Assembly: GCA_002382975.1 (NCBI GenBank)
Contig: DFTB01000016.1
Location: 73,999 to 137,998, forward strand
Direction of reading: 5' to 3'
DNA length: 64,000 nucleotides
From: Fibrobacter sp. UBA4223
GTDB taxonomy: Bacteria > Fibrobacterota > Fibrobacteria > Fibrobacterales > Fibrobacteraceae
Both the position numbers and the translations under genes were made by a program. The notes beneath the pieces were generated by a model. That model saw only the letters and a list, made by a program, of their open reading frames with translations, ran no database searches and was not told the DNA's origin. Within the stretch, counting starts at the first letter, position 1. Every line of letters starts with the position of its first letter. This document shows positions 37,738 through 46,769 of the stretch, one piece after another.

Positions 37738-39186
37738 ATGACCAACAAGATCAAGCACATTACAGAACAACCGGGTTACGAGCCGCGTACCGACAGCATC
37801 TACGTGGCACTGCCCGGTGAACGTTACACCCCGTTTTCGCTGGGCAAGAAGCTGGGCGCGAAGGCAATCTTTGAATCGGCGAGTTTTTCGCATGGCCGTA
37901 GCCGCTATTCTACCTTGATGATAGATGAGGGCTTCCGTCTACGCCAGAACGACAAGGACGTGAGCATCATCATCGACGGCAAGGAAAGCACCTTCCTCAA
38001 GGAAGGCGAGGGCGATATTCTCGATGCCCTCACGCTGATTTCTGCCGAAAACACGGTGCCGCCCAACCAGATTCCGATTCCCTCTTCGGGCGTGGGCTAC
38101 CTGGGCTACGAATTCTGCGCCCGCTGCGATACCATTCGCCTTGCCCCGCAGGTCGATGAACTCAACATTCCCGAAGCGGAATTTTTGGTGGGTCACATCT
38201 ACATCGTGTTCGACCACTTTACCGAAAAGCTTCACTTGTTCGCCCTGAACTACGAAGAACACCAGATTGACCTGAAGGTTGCCATCGAGAACGTAAAAGC
38301 ACGTCTTGCCGATTTGGACTTCAGTTACCTCGCTCCCGAACCGCAGTACAGCAAGGGAATTACGATGACTGACCTGGAACAGTCCCGCAAGGAATACGTA
38401 GAAAAGGTCGAAGCCTTGCAGAAGCATATTGTCGCAGGCAACATCGTGCAGGCCGTGCCTTCCCGCCGCATCCAGTTTGCAAGCGACATCGCGGCACTGG
38501 ATATTTACCGCAGGCTCCGTACGGTGAACCCGTCTCCGTACATGTTCTTCCTGGATTATGGCACGCATCAGTTTATCGGTGCCTCGCCCGAAAGCCTCGT
38601 GCGCGTGCGTGACGGTATCGCTACCATTCACCCGATTGCAGGTACCCGTCGCCGCGGTAAGGATGACGCCGAAGACGAAGCCCTGATGAAGAACCTGAAG
38701 GGCGACCCGAAGGAACGCGCCGAACACCTGATGCTCGTGGATTTGGCCCGTAACGACCTCGGTCGCGTCTGCGAAGCCGGTACGGTGGAAACCACCAAGT
38801 ATATGGAATGCGAAAAGTTCAGCCACGTGATTCACCTGGTCTCTGACGTGCAGGGCCGTGTGGCGAAAAACAAGAAGGCCATTGAAGTGCTGCGTTCCAG
38901 CTTCCCGGCAGGTACGGTGAGCGGCGCTCCGAAAATCAGCGCGATTGAAATTCTTTCTGGCCTCGAGAAGGTCAAGCGCCGCTTCTACGCTGGTGCGGTA
39001 GGTTACATGGAATCCGACGGCGACTTGGATTTCTGTATCGCTATCCGTTGCTGCCTCAAGCAGGGCAAGACCATCAGCCTGCAGGCCGGTGGTGGCATTG
39101 TCGCGGCCAGCAACGCCGACCGCGAATTTGAAGAAACGAATGAAAAGCTCGGAGCAATCAGAGCTGTACTGGAGGGGGAAAATTAG
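37738..39186 (+). CDS. trpE: Anthranilate synthase component I
   Basis: 482 residues. Chorismate-binding enzyme blocks are complete: GYLGYEFC, NIVQAVPSRRIQF, SPYMFFLDYGTHQFIGASPE, HPIAGTRRRG, LVDLARNDLGRVC, FPAGTVSGAPKISAIEI and IAIRCCLKQGKTISLQAGGG. It forms anthranilate from chorismate with ammonia from the TrpG half of the next gene. It is under a trpL attenuator. A 150-nt repeat-filled gap separates it from trpGD. Confidence 0.96.
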   Translation: MTNKIKHITEQPGYEPRTDSIYVALPGERYTPFSLGKKLGAKAIFESASFSHGRSRYSTLMIDEGFRLRQNDKDVSIIIDGKESTFLKEGEGDILDALTLISAENTVPPNQIPIPSSGVGYLGYEFCARCDTIRLAPQVDELNIPEAEFLVGHIYIVFDHFTEKLHLFALNYEEHQIDLKVAIENVKARLADLDFSYLAPEPQYSKGITMTDLEQSRKEYVEKVEALQKHIVAGNIVQAVPSRRIQFASDIAALDIYRRLRTVNPSPYMFFLDYGTHQFIGASPESLVRVRDGIATIHPIAGTRRRGKDDAEDEALMKNLKGDPKERAEHLMLVDLARNDLGRVCEAGTVETTKYMECEKFSHVIHLVSDVQGRVAKNKKAIEVLRSSFPAGTVSGAPKISAIEILSGLEKVKRRFYAGAVGYMESDGDLDFCIAIRCCLKQGKTISLQAGGGIVAASNADREFEETNEKLGAIRAVLEGEN

Positions 39187-39191
39187 ACGAA

Positions 39192-39325
39192 AATAGTCAT
39201 GAGTCATCAGTTATGAGTTATCAGTATATAGTTTGGCGCCAAAGGCGCGATTATTAAAACTCAAAACTCAAAGACGCGTAGCGTCGACTCACAACCCACA
39301 ACTCACCCCACCAATCACTAACCAC
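39192..39325. repeat. Low-complexity repeats between trpE and trpGD
   Basis: TCATGAGTCATCAGTTATGA-type units, then AAAACTCAAAACTCAAAG, a GGCGCCAAAGGCGCG hairpin and ACTCACAACCCACAACTCACC units. No promoter or ribosome site is recognisable. Confidence 0.7.
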
Positions 39326-39336
39326 AGAGTTTAACT

Positions 39337-40932
39337 ATGATCATCATCATCGACAACTACGATTCTTTTACTTACAACGTCTACCAGGCGCTTGCAAAAA
39401 TCACTAACGAAGAAATCCGAGTGCTCCGTAGCCGCGAATGCACCATCGCCGACATCGAAAAGCTCTCCCCGAGCCGCCTTATTGTGAGCCCGGGCCCGGG
39501 CCGCCCCGAAGACGCCGGCATCTCCGTGGAAGCCATCAAGCACTTTGCGGGCAAGCTCCCGATTCTCGGTGTGTGCCTCGGCCACCAGGCTATCGGTTAT
39601 GCTTTCGGCGCAAAGATTGTGCAGGCCAAGTTCATCAAGCACGGCATCGCCGAAGAAATCGACCTCGACGGCAAGGGTCTTTTCCGCACTATCGGCAAGA
39701 AGAACATCTTCACGCGTTACCACAGCCTGGTCGTTGACGAAGCGACGCTTTCGCCGGACTTCGAAGTGACCGCCCGTGCTACCGACGGCGACATCATGGG
39801 CATTCGCCACAAGACACTCCCCATTGAAGGCGTGCAGTTCCACCCGGAATCTATCGCCAGCGGCCGCGCTGATGAATTCTTCAAGGCGTTCCTGAATTAC
39901 CGTCGCGAACCGCTTGACGTGCGCGGCATTTTGAATACGCTTACCGAAGGCAAGGACTTGAGCCGCGAAACCGCCGAGATGTTCATGGAAGACTTGACCG
40001 ACGGCATCATGGACGAACGCCAGATGGCCGCAATCCTGACCGCACTTTCGAGCAAGGGCCCTGTTGCCGACGAAATCGCCGGTTGTGCGAAGGTTTTGAG
40101 CAGCAAGAAGCGCAAGTTCCCCTACAGCGGCGACGAACTCACCGACATTGTGGGTACCGGCGGCGACGGCAAGGGCAGCTTTAACGTGAGCTCGCTTTCT
40201 GGCCTGATTGCTGCAACTTGCGGTGCAAAGATTGCGAAGCACGGCAACCGCGCGGTTTCTAGCAAGTCCGGTGCCGCCGACTTCTACACCGCGGCAGGCT
40301 TCAAGCTCGACATGACTCCGGACAAGGCTGCGAGCGTCATCAACAAGACGAACTTCGTATTCCTCATGGCTCCGGTCTACCACAGTGCCATGCGCTTTGC
40401 GGGCCCGGTTCGCGGCGTTCTCGGCGTGAAGACCATCATGAACCTGCTCGGCCCCCTCACGAACCCGGCCGAAGCCAAGTACCTGATGCTCGGCGTCTAC
40501 AGCACGACCGTGCTGGAACCCTTCACCAAGGCGGCGAAGGCCCTCGGCGCAAAGCGTGTGATGGTCGCCATCAGTGACGACGGCTATGACGAAATTTCTC
40601 CCTGCATGCCGACGACCATCGCCGAAATCCTGGAAGATGGCGAGTACAAGACTTACCGCATCGACCCCAAGGACTTCGGCATCCCCTCCGTGGATCCCGA
40701 AGACCTCGCCGGCGGTACGGGTGTCGACAACTTCAACCTCGCTCTCGACGTGCTGAACGGCAAGGGCCGCCCGGGCATCAAGTACGCCTGCGCCCTGAAC
40801 GCCGGTGCCGCCCTCTACATCAGCAAGAAGGCAGCCAGCATCAAGGAAGGCTTCGACAAGGCCATGAAGGCTATGGAAGACGGCTCTGTGCTGAAGAAGA
40901 TCGAGGAAGTGAAGGTGGCGACGAACTCGTAA
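39337..40932 (+). CDS. trpGD: Fused anthranilate synthase component II / anthranilate phosphoribosyltransferase
   Basis: 531 residues. Residues 1-190 are a class I glutamine amidotransferase: DNYDSFTYN, SPGPGRPEDAG, catalytic Cys in GVCLGHQAIGYAFG, and the His-Glu pair in VQFHPESIAS. From about residue 197 it is TrpD: DIVGTGGDGKGSFNVSSLSG (PRPP site), KHGNRAVSSKSGAADFYTAAG and GPLTNPAEAKYLMLGVY. The fusion supplies ammonia to TrpE and then adds phosphoribose to anthranilate. TrpG-TrpD fusions are known in enterobacteria. Confidence 0.96.
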   Translation: MIIIIDNYDSFTYNVYQALAKITNEEIRVLRSRECTIADIEKLSPSRLIVSPGPGRPEDAGISVEAIKHFAGKLPILGVCLGHQAIGYAFGAKIVQAKFIKHGIAEEIDLDGKGLFRTIGKKNIFTRYHSLVVDEATLSPDFEVTARATDGDIMGIRHKTLPIEGVQFHPESIASGRADEFFKAFLNYRREPLDVRGILNTLTEGKDLSRETAEMFMEDLTDGIMDERQMAAILTALSSKGPVADEIAGCAKVLSSKKRKFPYSGDELTDIVGTGGDGKGSFNVSSLSGLIAATCGAKIAKHGNRAVSSKSGAADFYTAAGFKLDMTPDKAASVINKTNFVFLMAPVYHSAMRFAGPVRGVLGVKTIMNLLGPLTNPAEAKYLMLGVYSTTVLEPFTKAAKALGAKRVMVAISDDGYDEISPCMPTTIAEILEDGEYKTYRIDPKDFGIPSVDPEDLAGGTGVDNFNLALDVLNGKGRPGIKYACALNAGAALYISKKAASIKEGFDKAMKAMEDGSVLKKIEEVKVATNS

Positions 40933-41081
40933 AGTTCACCTAATCGTCATGGCGGGCTTGGCAAAGAGGGATAGTTATAACCAAAACCTATAACTCGCGC
41001 CATATAAAAAGTATTGGACGCCCGGAAACGAGCGTTCTATATTTGCGTCCGAAAAAAAACATTTGGCAAGGCAGGTGTAGA

Positions 41082-42290
41082 ATGGAAAAACGTACAGGCT
41101 TGTTTACGAATGCCGTCATCTGGTTCGGCGTCGCAGTTTCCGTTTCCGAAATTGAGGCAGGTATAGAAATCGGTACCGAGGCTGCTCCGGGTTCCCTGTG
41201 GTTGCCTCTGGTTCTCGGGCATATCGTCGGCGGAATATTCCTGTTCTTCGTGGGGCTTATCGGCGCTCGTATCCGCCTGAATGCCATGGAAACAACAGCC
41301 TCTGTCTACGGGACATACGGCTCCAAGTTCTTTGCGTCGCTGAACCTTTTCCAGCTGGTGGCCTGGATTGCCGTGCTGAACGCCCAGGGCGCTACCGTGC
41401 TCGCGGGCCTGGACCTTCCGATTTCGTTCCCGTTGACCTGCGTGCTGCTGGCGGTGCTTATCGCGCTCTGGGTTTTCGTGGGTCTGCGTCGTTTTGCGAA
41501 GGTCACTACCATCGTGATGGCGGTGCTCGTCGTCTTGCTTGCCGCCTTGACGGTTAAGTTGTTCGGAACAGGCTCGATTTTTGCAGAAATACCCTCTGCC
41601 TCCGGAGTAAACAGTGCCGCAGGCCATAGCCTCGGTTTCTGGAACATCTTCGAAATCTCCATGGCCTTGCCTCTTTCTTGGCTTCCGGTAATTTCGGACT
41701 ACACCAAAGATGTAGAAAAGCCGGTGCGCGCTACGGCGGTTTCTGCCATCGCTTACTCCATCGCCAGCTTCTGGATGTACTTTATCGGGCTTGAAATTGC
41801 AAGCGCCGGTGTCGGAAACGATATCGCCCAGGCAATTCTCCTGGCGGGCCTTGGAATCCCCGGAATCATCATCGTGGTGCTTTCGACGGTCACCACCAAT
41901 TTCCTTGCGGCAAATTCCGCAGGTGAATCGGCAAAGGCTATCGTCCACAAACTCAATCCGAAAATCACAGGCGTTGTGGTAAGCGCCGTCAGCGCCGTTC
42001 TTGCCATCTCCGGAATCATGGACCACTACATCAGTTTCCTCTACCTCATCGCTTCGGTCTTTGCGCCCATGGCCGCCGTTCTTCTGGTGTCGTTCTTTTT
42101 GGACAAACAAGGACGAACCGGCAAGGCGTTCTGGCTCTGGAATCTTTTCGCCTGGCTTGCTGGCTTTGTCGTTTACCAGGTAACGGTCCATTTAGAGTCC
42201 GTGTTCCTTGGACCTACACTCATAACCGTTATCGTATCCGCCGCAATTTCCTATATTTGGGTCTTGAAAAACAAGGTTAAATCGGCGTAA
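41082..42290 (+). CDS. cytX: CytX-like permease of the purine-cytosine/NCS1 family
   Basis: 402 residues from ATG 41082; about 12 hydrophobic segments. IWFGVAVSVSEIEAGIEIGT at the start and MALPLSWLPVISDYTKDVEKP in the middle are typical of CytX, a putative hydroxymethylpyrimidine transporter elsewhere linked to thiamine genes and TPP riboswitches. Here there is no TPP element upstream, and the next gene, two nt away, is a pyridoxamine-type kinase, so a vitamin B6 vitamer or another pyrimidine is equally possible as substrate. Inner membrane. Confidence 0.8.
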   Translation: MEKRTGLFTNAVIWFGVAVSVSEIEAGIEIGTEAAPGSLWLPLVLGHIVGGIFLFFVGLIGARIRLNAMETTASVYGTYGSKFFASLNLFQLVAWIAVLNAQGATVLAGLDLPISFPLTCVLLAVLIALWVFVGLRRFAKVTTIVMAVLVVLLAALTVKLFGTGSIFAEIPSASGVNSAAGHSLGFWNIFEISMALPLSWLPVISDYTKDVEKPVRATAVSAIAYSIASFWMYFIGLEIASAGVGNDIAQAILLAGLGIPGIIIVVLSTVTTNFLAANSAGESAKAIVHKLNPKITGVVVSAVSAVLAISGIMDHYISFLYLIASVFAPMAAVLLVSFFLDKQGRTGKAFWLWNLFAWLAGFVVYQVTVHLESVFLGPTLITVIVSAAISYIWVLKNKVKSA

Positions 42291-42292
42291 CC

Positions 42293-43126
42293 ATGCCACA
42301 AAAAAAGATTGCGTTAATCAATGACATTACAGGTTTCGGACGGTGCTCCATCGCCGTCATGGCGCCTGTGGTTTCGGCCATGAAAATCCAGGCCGTTGCC
42401 GTGCCTACTGCAATCCTTTCGGCCCATACGCAGTTTCCGGAATACTACTTTGACGATTACACTCCCCGCATGCGGGACTACATCGACACCTACAAGAAAC
42501 TGGACATGTCCTTCGACGCCATCGCCACGGGATTTTTGGGCTCCGAAGAGCAGGTGGACATCGTCGTCGATTTTATCAAGACCTTCAAGAAGGATGGCGT
42601 ATTCACCCTGGTGGACCCGGTGATGGGCGACTACGGACGTCTTTACAAGACCTACACGCCGGCCCTCTGCAACAAGATGAAAGACCTGATCCGCCACGCA
42701 GATATCTTGACGCCCAACCTGACGGAGCTCTGCTCCCTGATGGACGTGGACTATCGGGATGGCGATTTTTCGCCTGCCGAACTGGAAGCCATGTGCCAGC
42801 AGCTGAGTTTCCAAGGGCCCAAGCACATCGTGGTTACGGGAATCCACCACGACAAGCAAATCATGAACTTTGTTTTCAGCCGTGGCGAGACGCCCAAGAC
42901 CATCATGGTGGACCGCATCGGAGGCGACCGGAGCGGAACCGGAGACGTGATTAGCGCCGTCATTGCTGGCATGTACCTGAACGGGCACGGTTTCTACGAC
43001 TCCGTGAAACGGGCCACCGAATTCGCCTCCAAGTGCATTTCCTATTGCGAAAAGAACAACGTGCCCACCCATTGGGGGCTTAGCGTCGAGATGTACCTTC
43101 GCGACCTGACGGAGGAGGATAAATGA
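42293..43126 (+). CDS. pdxY: Pyridoxal/pyridoxamine kinase, ribokinase family
   Basis: 277 residues. The beginning INDITGFGRCSIAVMAPVVSAMKIQAVAVPTA-type sequence and VDPVMGDYGRLY match pyridoxamine kinases; the anion hole and catalytic base are in GDRSGTGDVISAVIAGMYL. It phosphorylates B6 vitamers at the 5' hydroxyl with ATP. ThiD-type HMP kinase is a less likely alternative. It sits between the CytX-like permease and a radical SAM gene, which it overlaps by four nt (ATGA). Confidence 0.85.
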   Translation: MPQKKIALINDITGFGRCSIAVMAPVVSAMKIQAVAVPTAILSAHTQFPEYYFDDYTPRMRDYIDTYKKLDMSFDAIATGFLGSEEQVDIVVDFIKTFKKDGVFTLVDPVMGDYGRLYKTYTPALCNKMKDLIRHADILTPNLTELCSLMDVDYRDGDFSPAELEAMCQQLSFQGPKHIVVTGIHHDKQIMNFVFSRGETPKTIMVDRIGGDRSGTGDVISAVIAGMYLNGHGFYDSVKRATEFASKCISYCEKNNVPTHWGLSVEMYLRDLTEEDK

Positions 43127-43782
43127 TTTTATATACGGTTACCGGAAAGGTGGGACAGGCGGGCTACCTGAACCTCAAGGACAGCGGCAATTTGAAGGGC
43201 AAGAACGTCTATGTAAACATCACCAACCGTTGCCCCTGTAGCTGCGTCTTTTGCCTGCGCCAGACCAAGAAGATGATGGAAGGGAACTCCCTCTGGCTCA
43301 AGGGCGGCGAGCCCAGCGTAGAGACCGTGATGGAAGAATTCGACGCTTTTGACCTTTCCGTCATTCACGAGCTGATTTTCTGCGGTTTCGGTGAGCCTCT
43401 GGAGCGCATCGACGATGTGTGCAAAATCATTGACCAGCTGAAGGCGAAATACCCGAACCTGAAGGTCCGAGTGAACACCAACGGACTTGCAAACCTGATC
43501 CACGGGAAAGACATAACGCCTGAACTGAAAGGCCGTTTCGACACCGTCTCCATCTCATTGAACGCACCGGATGCCGAAGAATTTTTGGCCCTTACACGGT
43601 CCAAGTTCGGCATTCAATCCTACGACGCCCTGAAGGACTTCGCCGTCAAGGCAAAGCAGTACGTGCCGAACGTGGTCTTGACCGTCGTGGAGAAGGTCAT
43701 GTCCGAAGAGAAAATCGAAATCTGCCGCAAGACCTGCAAAGAGCTGGGCGTCACGCTCCGAGTGAGGCCTTTTGAAGACTAA
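43123..43782 (+). CDS. Radical SAM protein, TatD-associated type (TIGR04038-like)
   Basis: 219 residues. The cluster motif CPCSCVFC contains CX3CX2C, preceded by VYVNITNRC; CGFGEPLERIDDV is the SAM-binding GxGE-like motif and VRVNTNGLANLIHG follows. The small size and NITNRCPCSCVFCLRQTK fit the family often found next to TatD nucleases, but no tatD is here. The reaction is unknown. Translational coupling to the kinase (ATGA) and to trpCF (11-nt overlap) puts it inside the trp operon. Confidence 0.8.
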   Translation: MILYTVTGKVGQAGYLNLKDSGNLKGKNVYVNITNRCPCSCVFCLRQTKKMMEGNSLWLKGGEPSVETVMEEFDAFDLSVIHELIFCGFGEPLERIDDVCKIIDQLKAKYPNLKVRVNTNGLANLIHGKDITPELKGRFDTVSISLNAPDAEEFLALTRSKFGIQSYDALKDFAVKAKQYVPNVVLTVVEKVMSEEKIEICRKTCKELGVTLRVRPFED

Positions 43783-45277
43783 CGAAGATATTCTAGCCAA
43801 AATTGTCCGGATGCGCCGCGAGGATATCGAACGGCTAGGTCTGAATTTCGGCATTAAAATCCCTGAAAAGCGTCGCGTTGGCCACACGGAATTTCTCGGC
43901 AATGCGGGTGCCATTCTGGAAGTCAAGCGCGCATCGCCTTCAAAGGGCGATATTGCACCGGACCTGGATCCGGTAGGGCTTGCAACGACTTACGCCGAGG
44001 CCCACGCCCAGGCAGTGTCGGTGCTGACCGAGGGAAACTTTTTCAAGGGTTCACTCCGCGACTTGATTGCGGTAGCCGACCTGATGGAAAAGCGCCGCCA
44101 GCAGGGCTTGCACGCCTGCGCCGTGCTCCGCAAAGATTTCTTGCTCTACGAAGACGAAATCGACATCGCCTACCGTTGCGGCGCCGATGCGGTGCTCTTG
44201 ATTGCGCGCATTCTGGATGACGAACAGCTTGTACGCATGGCGAAGCGTGCGCAGTCTTTCGATATGCAGGCTTTTGTAGAAGTCCGTGAAAAGGACGATT
44301 TCCGCAAGCTTTCGGTTGTCACGAGCGCACTCGGTGCAGGCGCCGCAAAAACCATTGTCGCAGGCGTGAACTCCCGCGACCTGGCCACTTTCCGCACCGA
44401 CCTGCTGATTCCCGCGTCGGTGCGTAGCAAACTCCCGGCGAAGGCTGTCTTTGAGTCCGGCATTTTGAGTGCTGGCGACGCTGCCTATGCCCGTAGTCTC
44501 GGGTTTACGGGAATCCTCGTAGGCGAAGCTGTGGCCAAGAATCCGCCCCTTGCTAAAGAAGTTGTGGTCGCGTTCGAAAGCGGGTGCGAAAATGCCCGCG
44601 GTAAGTTCTGGAAAAAGTTTGCGGAACGACGCGCTACCCGCCGCCCGCTCGTTAAAATCTGCGGCATCACCCGGGTCGAAGATGGCATGCTTGCCGCCGA
44701 ACTGGGCGCCGACATGCTGGGATTCGTGTTCAGCAACACCAAGCGCCTCACCACCGAAGAATTCGTGCGCAGTTTTAAGGAGAGATTGCTTCGCTCCGCT
44801 CGCAATGACAAATCAGAAACCCCGATTCTTGTTGGCGTCATTACCGACCCAAATTCAGAGGAAGGCAAGACCGCTATCAAACTCGCCCGTGAAGGCATCC
44901 TTGACGCAGTCCAGTTCCACGGAATTGAACCATCAGCAGCCGACACCGGCCTCGCCCACTACTGCGCCGCCCGCATTGGCTCTCCCGAAGATTTCCAGAC
45001 CGTCGCCGACCTCCGCACCCACGGCGAGCCCCGCATTCTCCTAGACGCGAAAGTGGAAGGCATTCCCGGCGGCACAGGAAAGACCATTCCCGAATCATTA
45101 CTGCGTGAAAAAGCTGGCGATTTGCCGCTTTGGCTCGCAGGCGGCATCACCCCCGAAAATGTCGACACGATTTGCGAGAAATTCCACCCCGAACTAATCG
45201 ATGTCTCCAGCGGTGTCGAAGACGCTCCGGGAATCAAAAACAGCGAAAAGCTGAAGGCACTTTTCGCTGCGTTGTAG
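43772..45277 (+). CDS. trpCF: Fused indole-3-glycerol-phosphate synthase / phosphoribosylanthranilate isomerase
   Basis: 501 residues. TrpC part (1-265): ILEVKRASPSKGDI, VLTEGNFFKGSL, RKDFLLYEDEI and VFESGILSAGDA. TrpF part (from about 285): PLVKICGITRVEDG, DAVQFHG, LLDAKVEGIPGGTGKT and WLAGGITPENVD. The start is TTG 43772, five nt after GAGG and overlapping the radical SAM stop; no earlier ATG fits. Residues around 340-350 (KERLLRSARNDKS) are encoded by a dispersed GATTGCTTCGCTCCGCTCGC repeat inserted in frame. TrpF precedes TrpC in the pathway. A terminator follows. Confidence 0.95.
   Translation: MKTNEDILAKIVRMRREDIERLGLNFGIKIPEKRRVGHTEFLGNAGAILEVKRASPSKGDIAPDLDPVGLATTYAEAHAQAVSVLTEGNFFKGSLRDLIAVADLMEKRRQQGLHACAVLRKDFLLYEDEIDIAYRCGADAVLLIARILDDEQLVRMAKRAQSFDMQAFVEVREKDDFRKLSVVTSALGAGAAKTIVAGVNSRDLATFRTDLLIPASVRSKLPAKAVFESGILSAGDAAYARSLGFTGILVGEAVAKNPPLAKEVVVAFESGCENARGKFWKKFAERRATRRPLVKICGITRVEDGMLAAELGADMLGFVFSNTKRLTTEEFVRSFKERLLRSARNDKSETPILVGVITDPNSEEGKTAIKLAREGILDAVQFHGIEPSAADTGLAHYCAARIGSPEDFQTVADLRTHGEPRILLDAKVEGIPGGTGKTIPESLLREKAGDLPLWLAGGITPENVDTICEKFHPELIDVSSGVEDAPGIKNSEKLKALFAAL
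44782..44812. repeat. GATTGCTTCGCTCCGCTCGC-type repeat inside trpF
   Basis: The segment GAGATTGCTTCGCTCCGCTC followed by GCAATGACAA is a form of a common intergenic repeat; a related copy lies in inverse orientation at 58468-58495 (CATTGCGAGCGAAGCGCGGC). Here it encodes part of TrpF without shifting the frame. Confidence 0.8.
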
Positions 45278-45306
45278 TCTATTAAGTTGCAATCTTATAA
45301 AAAAGA

Positions 45307-45340
45307 AACCGTCGACTTTGATTGAGTCGGCGGTTTTTGC
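45307..45340 (+). terminator. Terminator after trpCF
   Basis: AACCGTCGACT, seven-nt loop, AGTCGGCGGTT, then TTT. It is also the end point for the convergent transglutaminase-like gene. Confidence 0.85.
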
Positions 45341-45366
45341 CTTTTGGAAACATCTAGAAATGTTTA

Positions 45367-46758
45367 CTACGGAATATCGTTGGGTACGATTCCGTACTCA
45401 CGGACCGCTTCAATGTCAATCAGTTCCGCATCACCGGATTCGAAGCTGCCCGCATCAAGCTGTTCATTGAACTTTTCAATGCCCGAACTGTTGGCATAGG
45501 CAAATGTCGAAGTTCCACCAATCAGCGTTGTCTCCACAAAATCCAACGTATTACTATTCTTGTCAGTGCGCCACCCCACAAAAGCGTGTTCAGGGATATT
45601 GACAATGAATACCTGCATTCCCAGTGCTTCCAAGATGGAGGCGAACAAAACAGCAGTTTCAATGCACAGACCATCGCGGCTTCGGAGGACCTCGATGGGG
45701 TAGTTTATTTTTTGTCCTGTACTTCCTGCACCGTTGTTCTGGAGATAAGTGATTTTTCTTGCTTGCAGGACTTCGTACACAGCCTGGACTACACGCTTGG
45801 AACTCTCAGCAACTGTTTCGTCGTCGCTGTATTTCTGGTAAACTTTTACGGAGCCTTCCGGAAGTTTCTTCTTCAGGTCGTTCAGGATGTTCGGAATGGA
45901 ATCCATGTTGGGAGTGACCCAAGCCGCAAACCACCAGTTTCTGTTTTTCACACCTTGTAGTTCACTGCCATTGACCTGCACAGGATAGAGTGTGGTCGGC
46001 TCGGATGCGGAATAGAACAGGATTTCATGGTCGTTTTCCAGTGCGTAGGCACGAATCTGGATATTGACCTTTTCGGGAGCGGTAAGTTTGACAGCTTTAG
46101 TCATGTCAAAGGTTAAAGGCGGAGCGAATACATCCGTTGTGTCGGGATTCACAATGCCAGAAACACTTCCCGTATCCGTCCAGTCGGTGATCCAGGCCTT
46201 GACCATGATTTTTTTCCAGCTGCAGGGTTCAGTGTCAAAAATGGATATGGCTGAAGGACATTCATTGCGAACTATTACGGACACAGGCACCGGATAGATA
46301 TCGCCACTACTATTCACGTAATCCTTGTACATCAGCGGGTACTGGTTTGCAAAGGCAAGATTAATCCCTTCTTTGACGGTCCATTTGTAGGCATCAAGCT
46401 GCTTTATGATGCTTTGGCTGTAAATGTCATAATAGACAGAATCGTAAAGAGCCGCGTAGAGTGAATCGTAATCCGCCTGCTTGAGGCTATCAACCAGCGC
46501 TTGCCTGGTGGAATCCATCCATGCCGTACCGAAAGCATTGTCAAAGAGAATTTTATAGACGGTATCCACATACGGTTTCGCGTAAAGGGTGTCCCAAAGG
46601 GACTCCGTCACCTCGGACCTGATGGCCGTGGCAAGCGAGTCCACGTTCACTTCTTCGGCATCGCGACCGTCGGCCCCGTTCTCGCCGGAGCAAGCCTGTA
46701 ATAAAGCGCCAAGGAGGGTGAGTACTCCTGCAATGTACTTGAAAGAAAGTCTTTTCAT
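45367..46758 (-). CDS. Lipoprotein with transglutaminase-like domain
   Basis: 463 residues. Signal ending LLQAC gives lipidated Cys23; then SGENGADGRD, the usual collagen-like start of Fibrobacter/Bacteroidetes lipoproteins. Residues 40-140 are a Tyr/Asp-rich helical stretch. From about residue 345 RSRDGLCIETAVLFASILEA and NIPEHAFVGW supply the Cys and His of a transglutaminase-like (papain fold) domain, with the acidic residue probably in TLDFVET. It may be a protease or amide-modifying enzyme. Last of four closely spaced minus-strand envelope genes. Confidence 0.82.
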   Translation of the reverse strand: MKRLSFKYIAGVLTLLGALLQACSGENGADGRDAEEVNVDSLATAIRSEVTESLWDTLYAKPYVDTVYKILFDNAFGTAWMDSTRQALVDSLKQADYDSLYAALYDSVYYDIYSQSIIKQLDAYKWTVKEGINLAFANQYPLMYKDYVNSSGDIYPVPVSVIVRNECPSAISIFDTEPCSWKKIMVKAWITDWTDTGSVSGIVNPDTTDVFAPPLTFDMTKAVKLTAPEKVNIQIRAYALENDHEILFYSASEPTTLYPVQVNGSELQGVKNRNWWFAAWVTPNMDSIPNILNDLKKKLPEGSVKVYQKYSDDETVAESSKRVVQAVYEVLQARKITYLQNNGAGSTGQKINYPIEVLRSRDGLCIETAVLFASILEALGMQVFIVNIPEHAFVGWRTDKNSNTLDFVETTLIGGTSTFAYANSSGIEKFNEQLDAGSFESGDAELIDIEAVREYGIVPNDIP

Positions 46759-46769
46759 GTTGGTCCTCC

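Noticed and set aside
41000..41081. TPP riboswitch before cytX
   Set aside because: No CTGAGA or ACCTGAT-like blocks; only a short GGACGC/GCGTCC symmetry.
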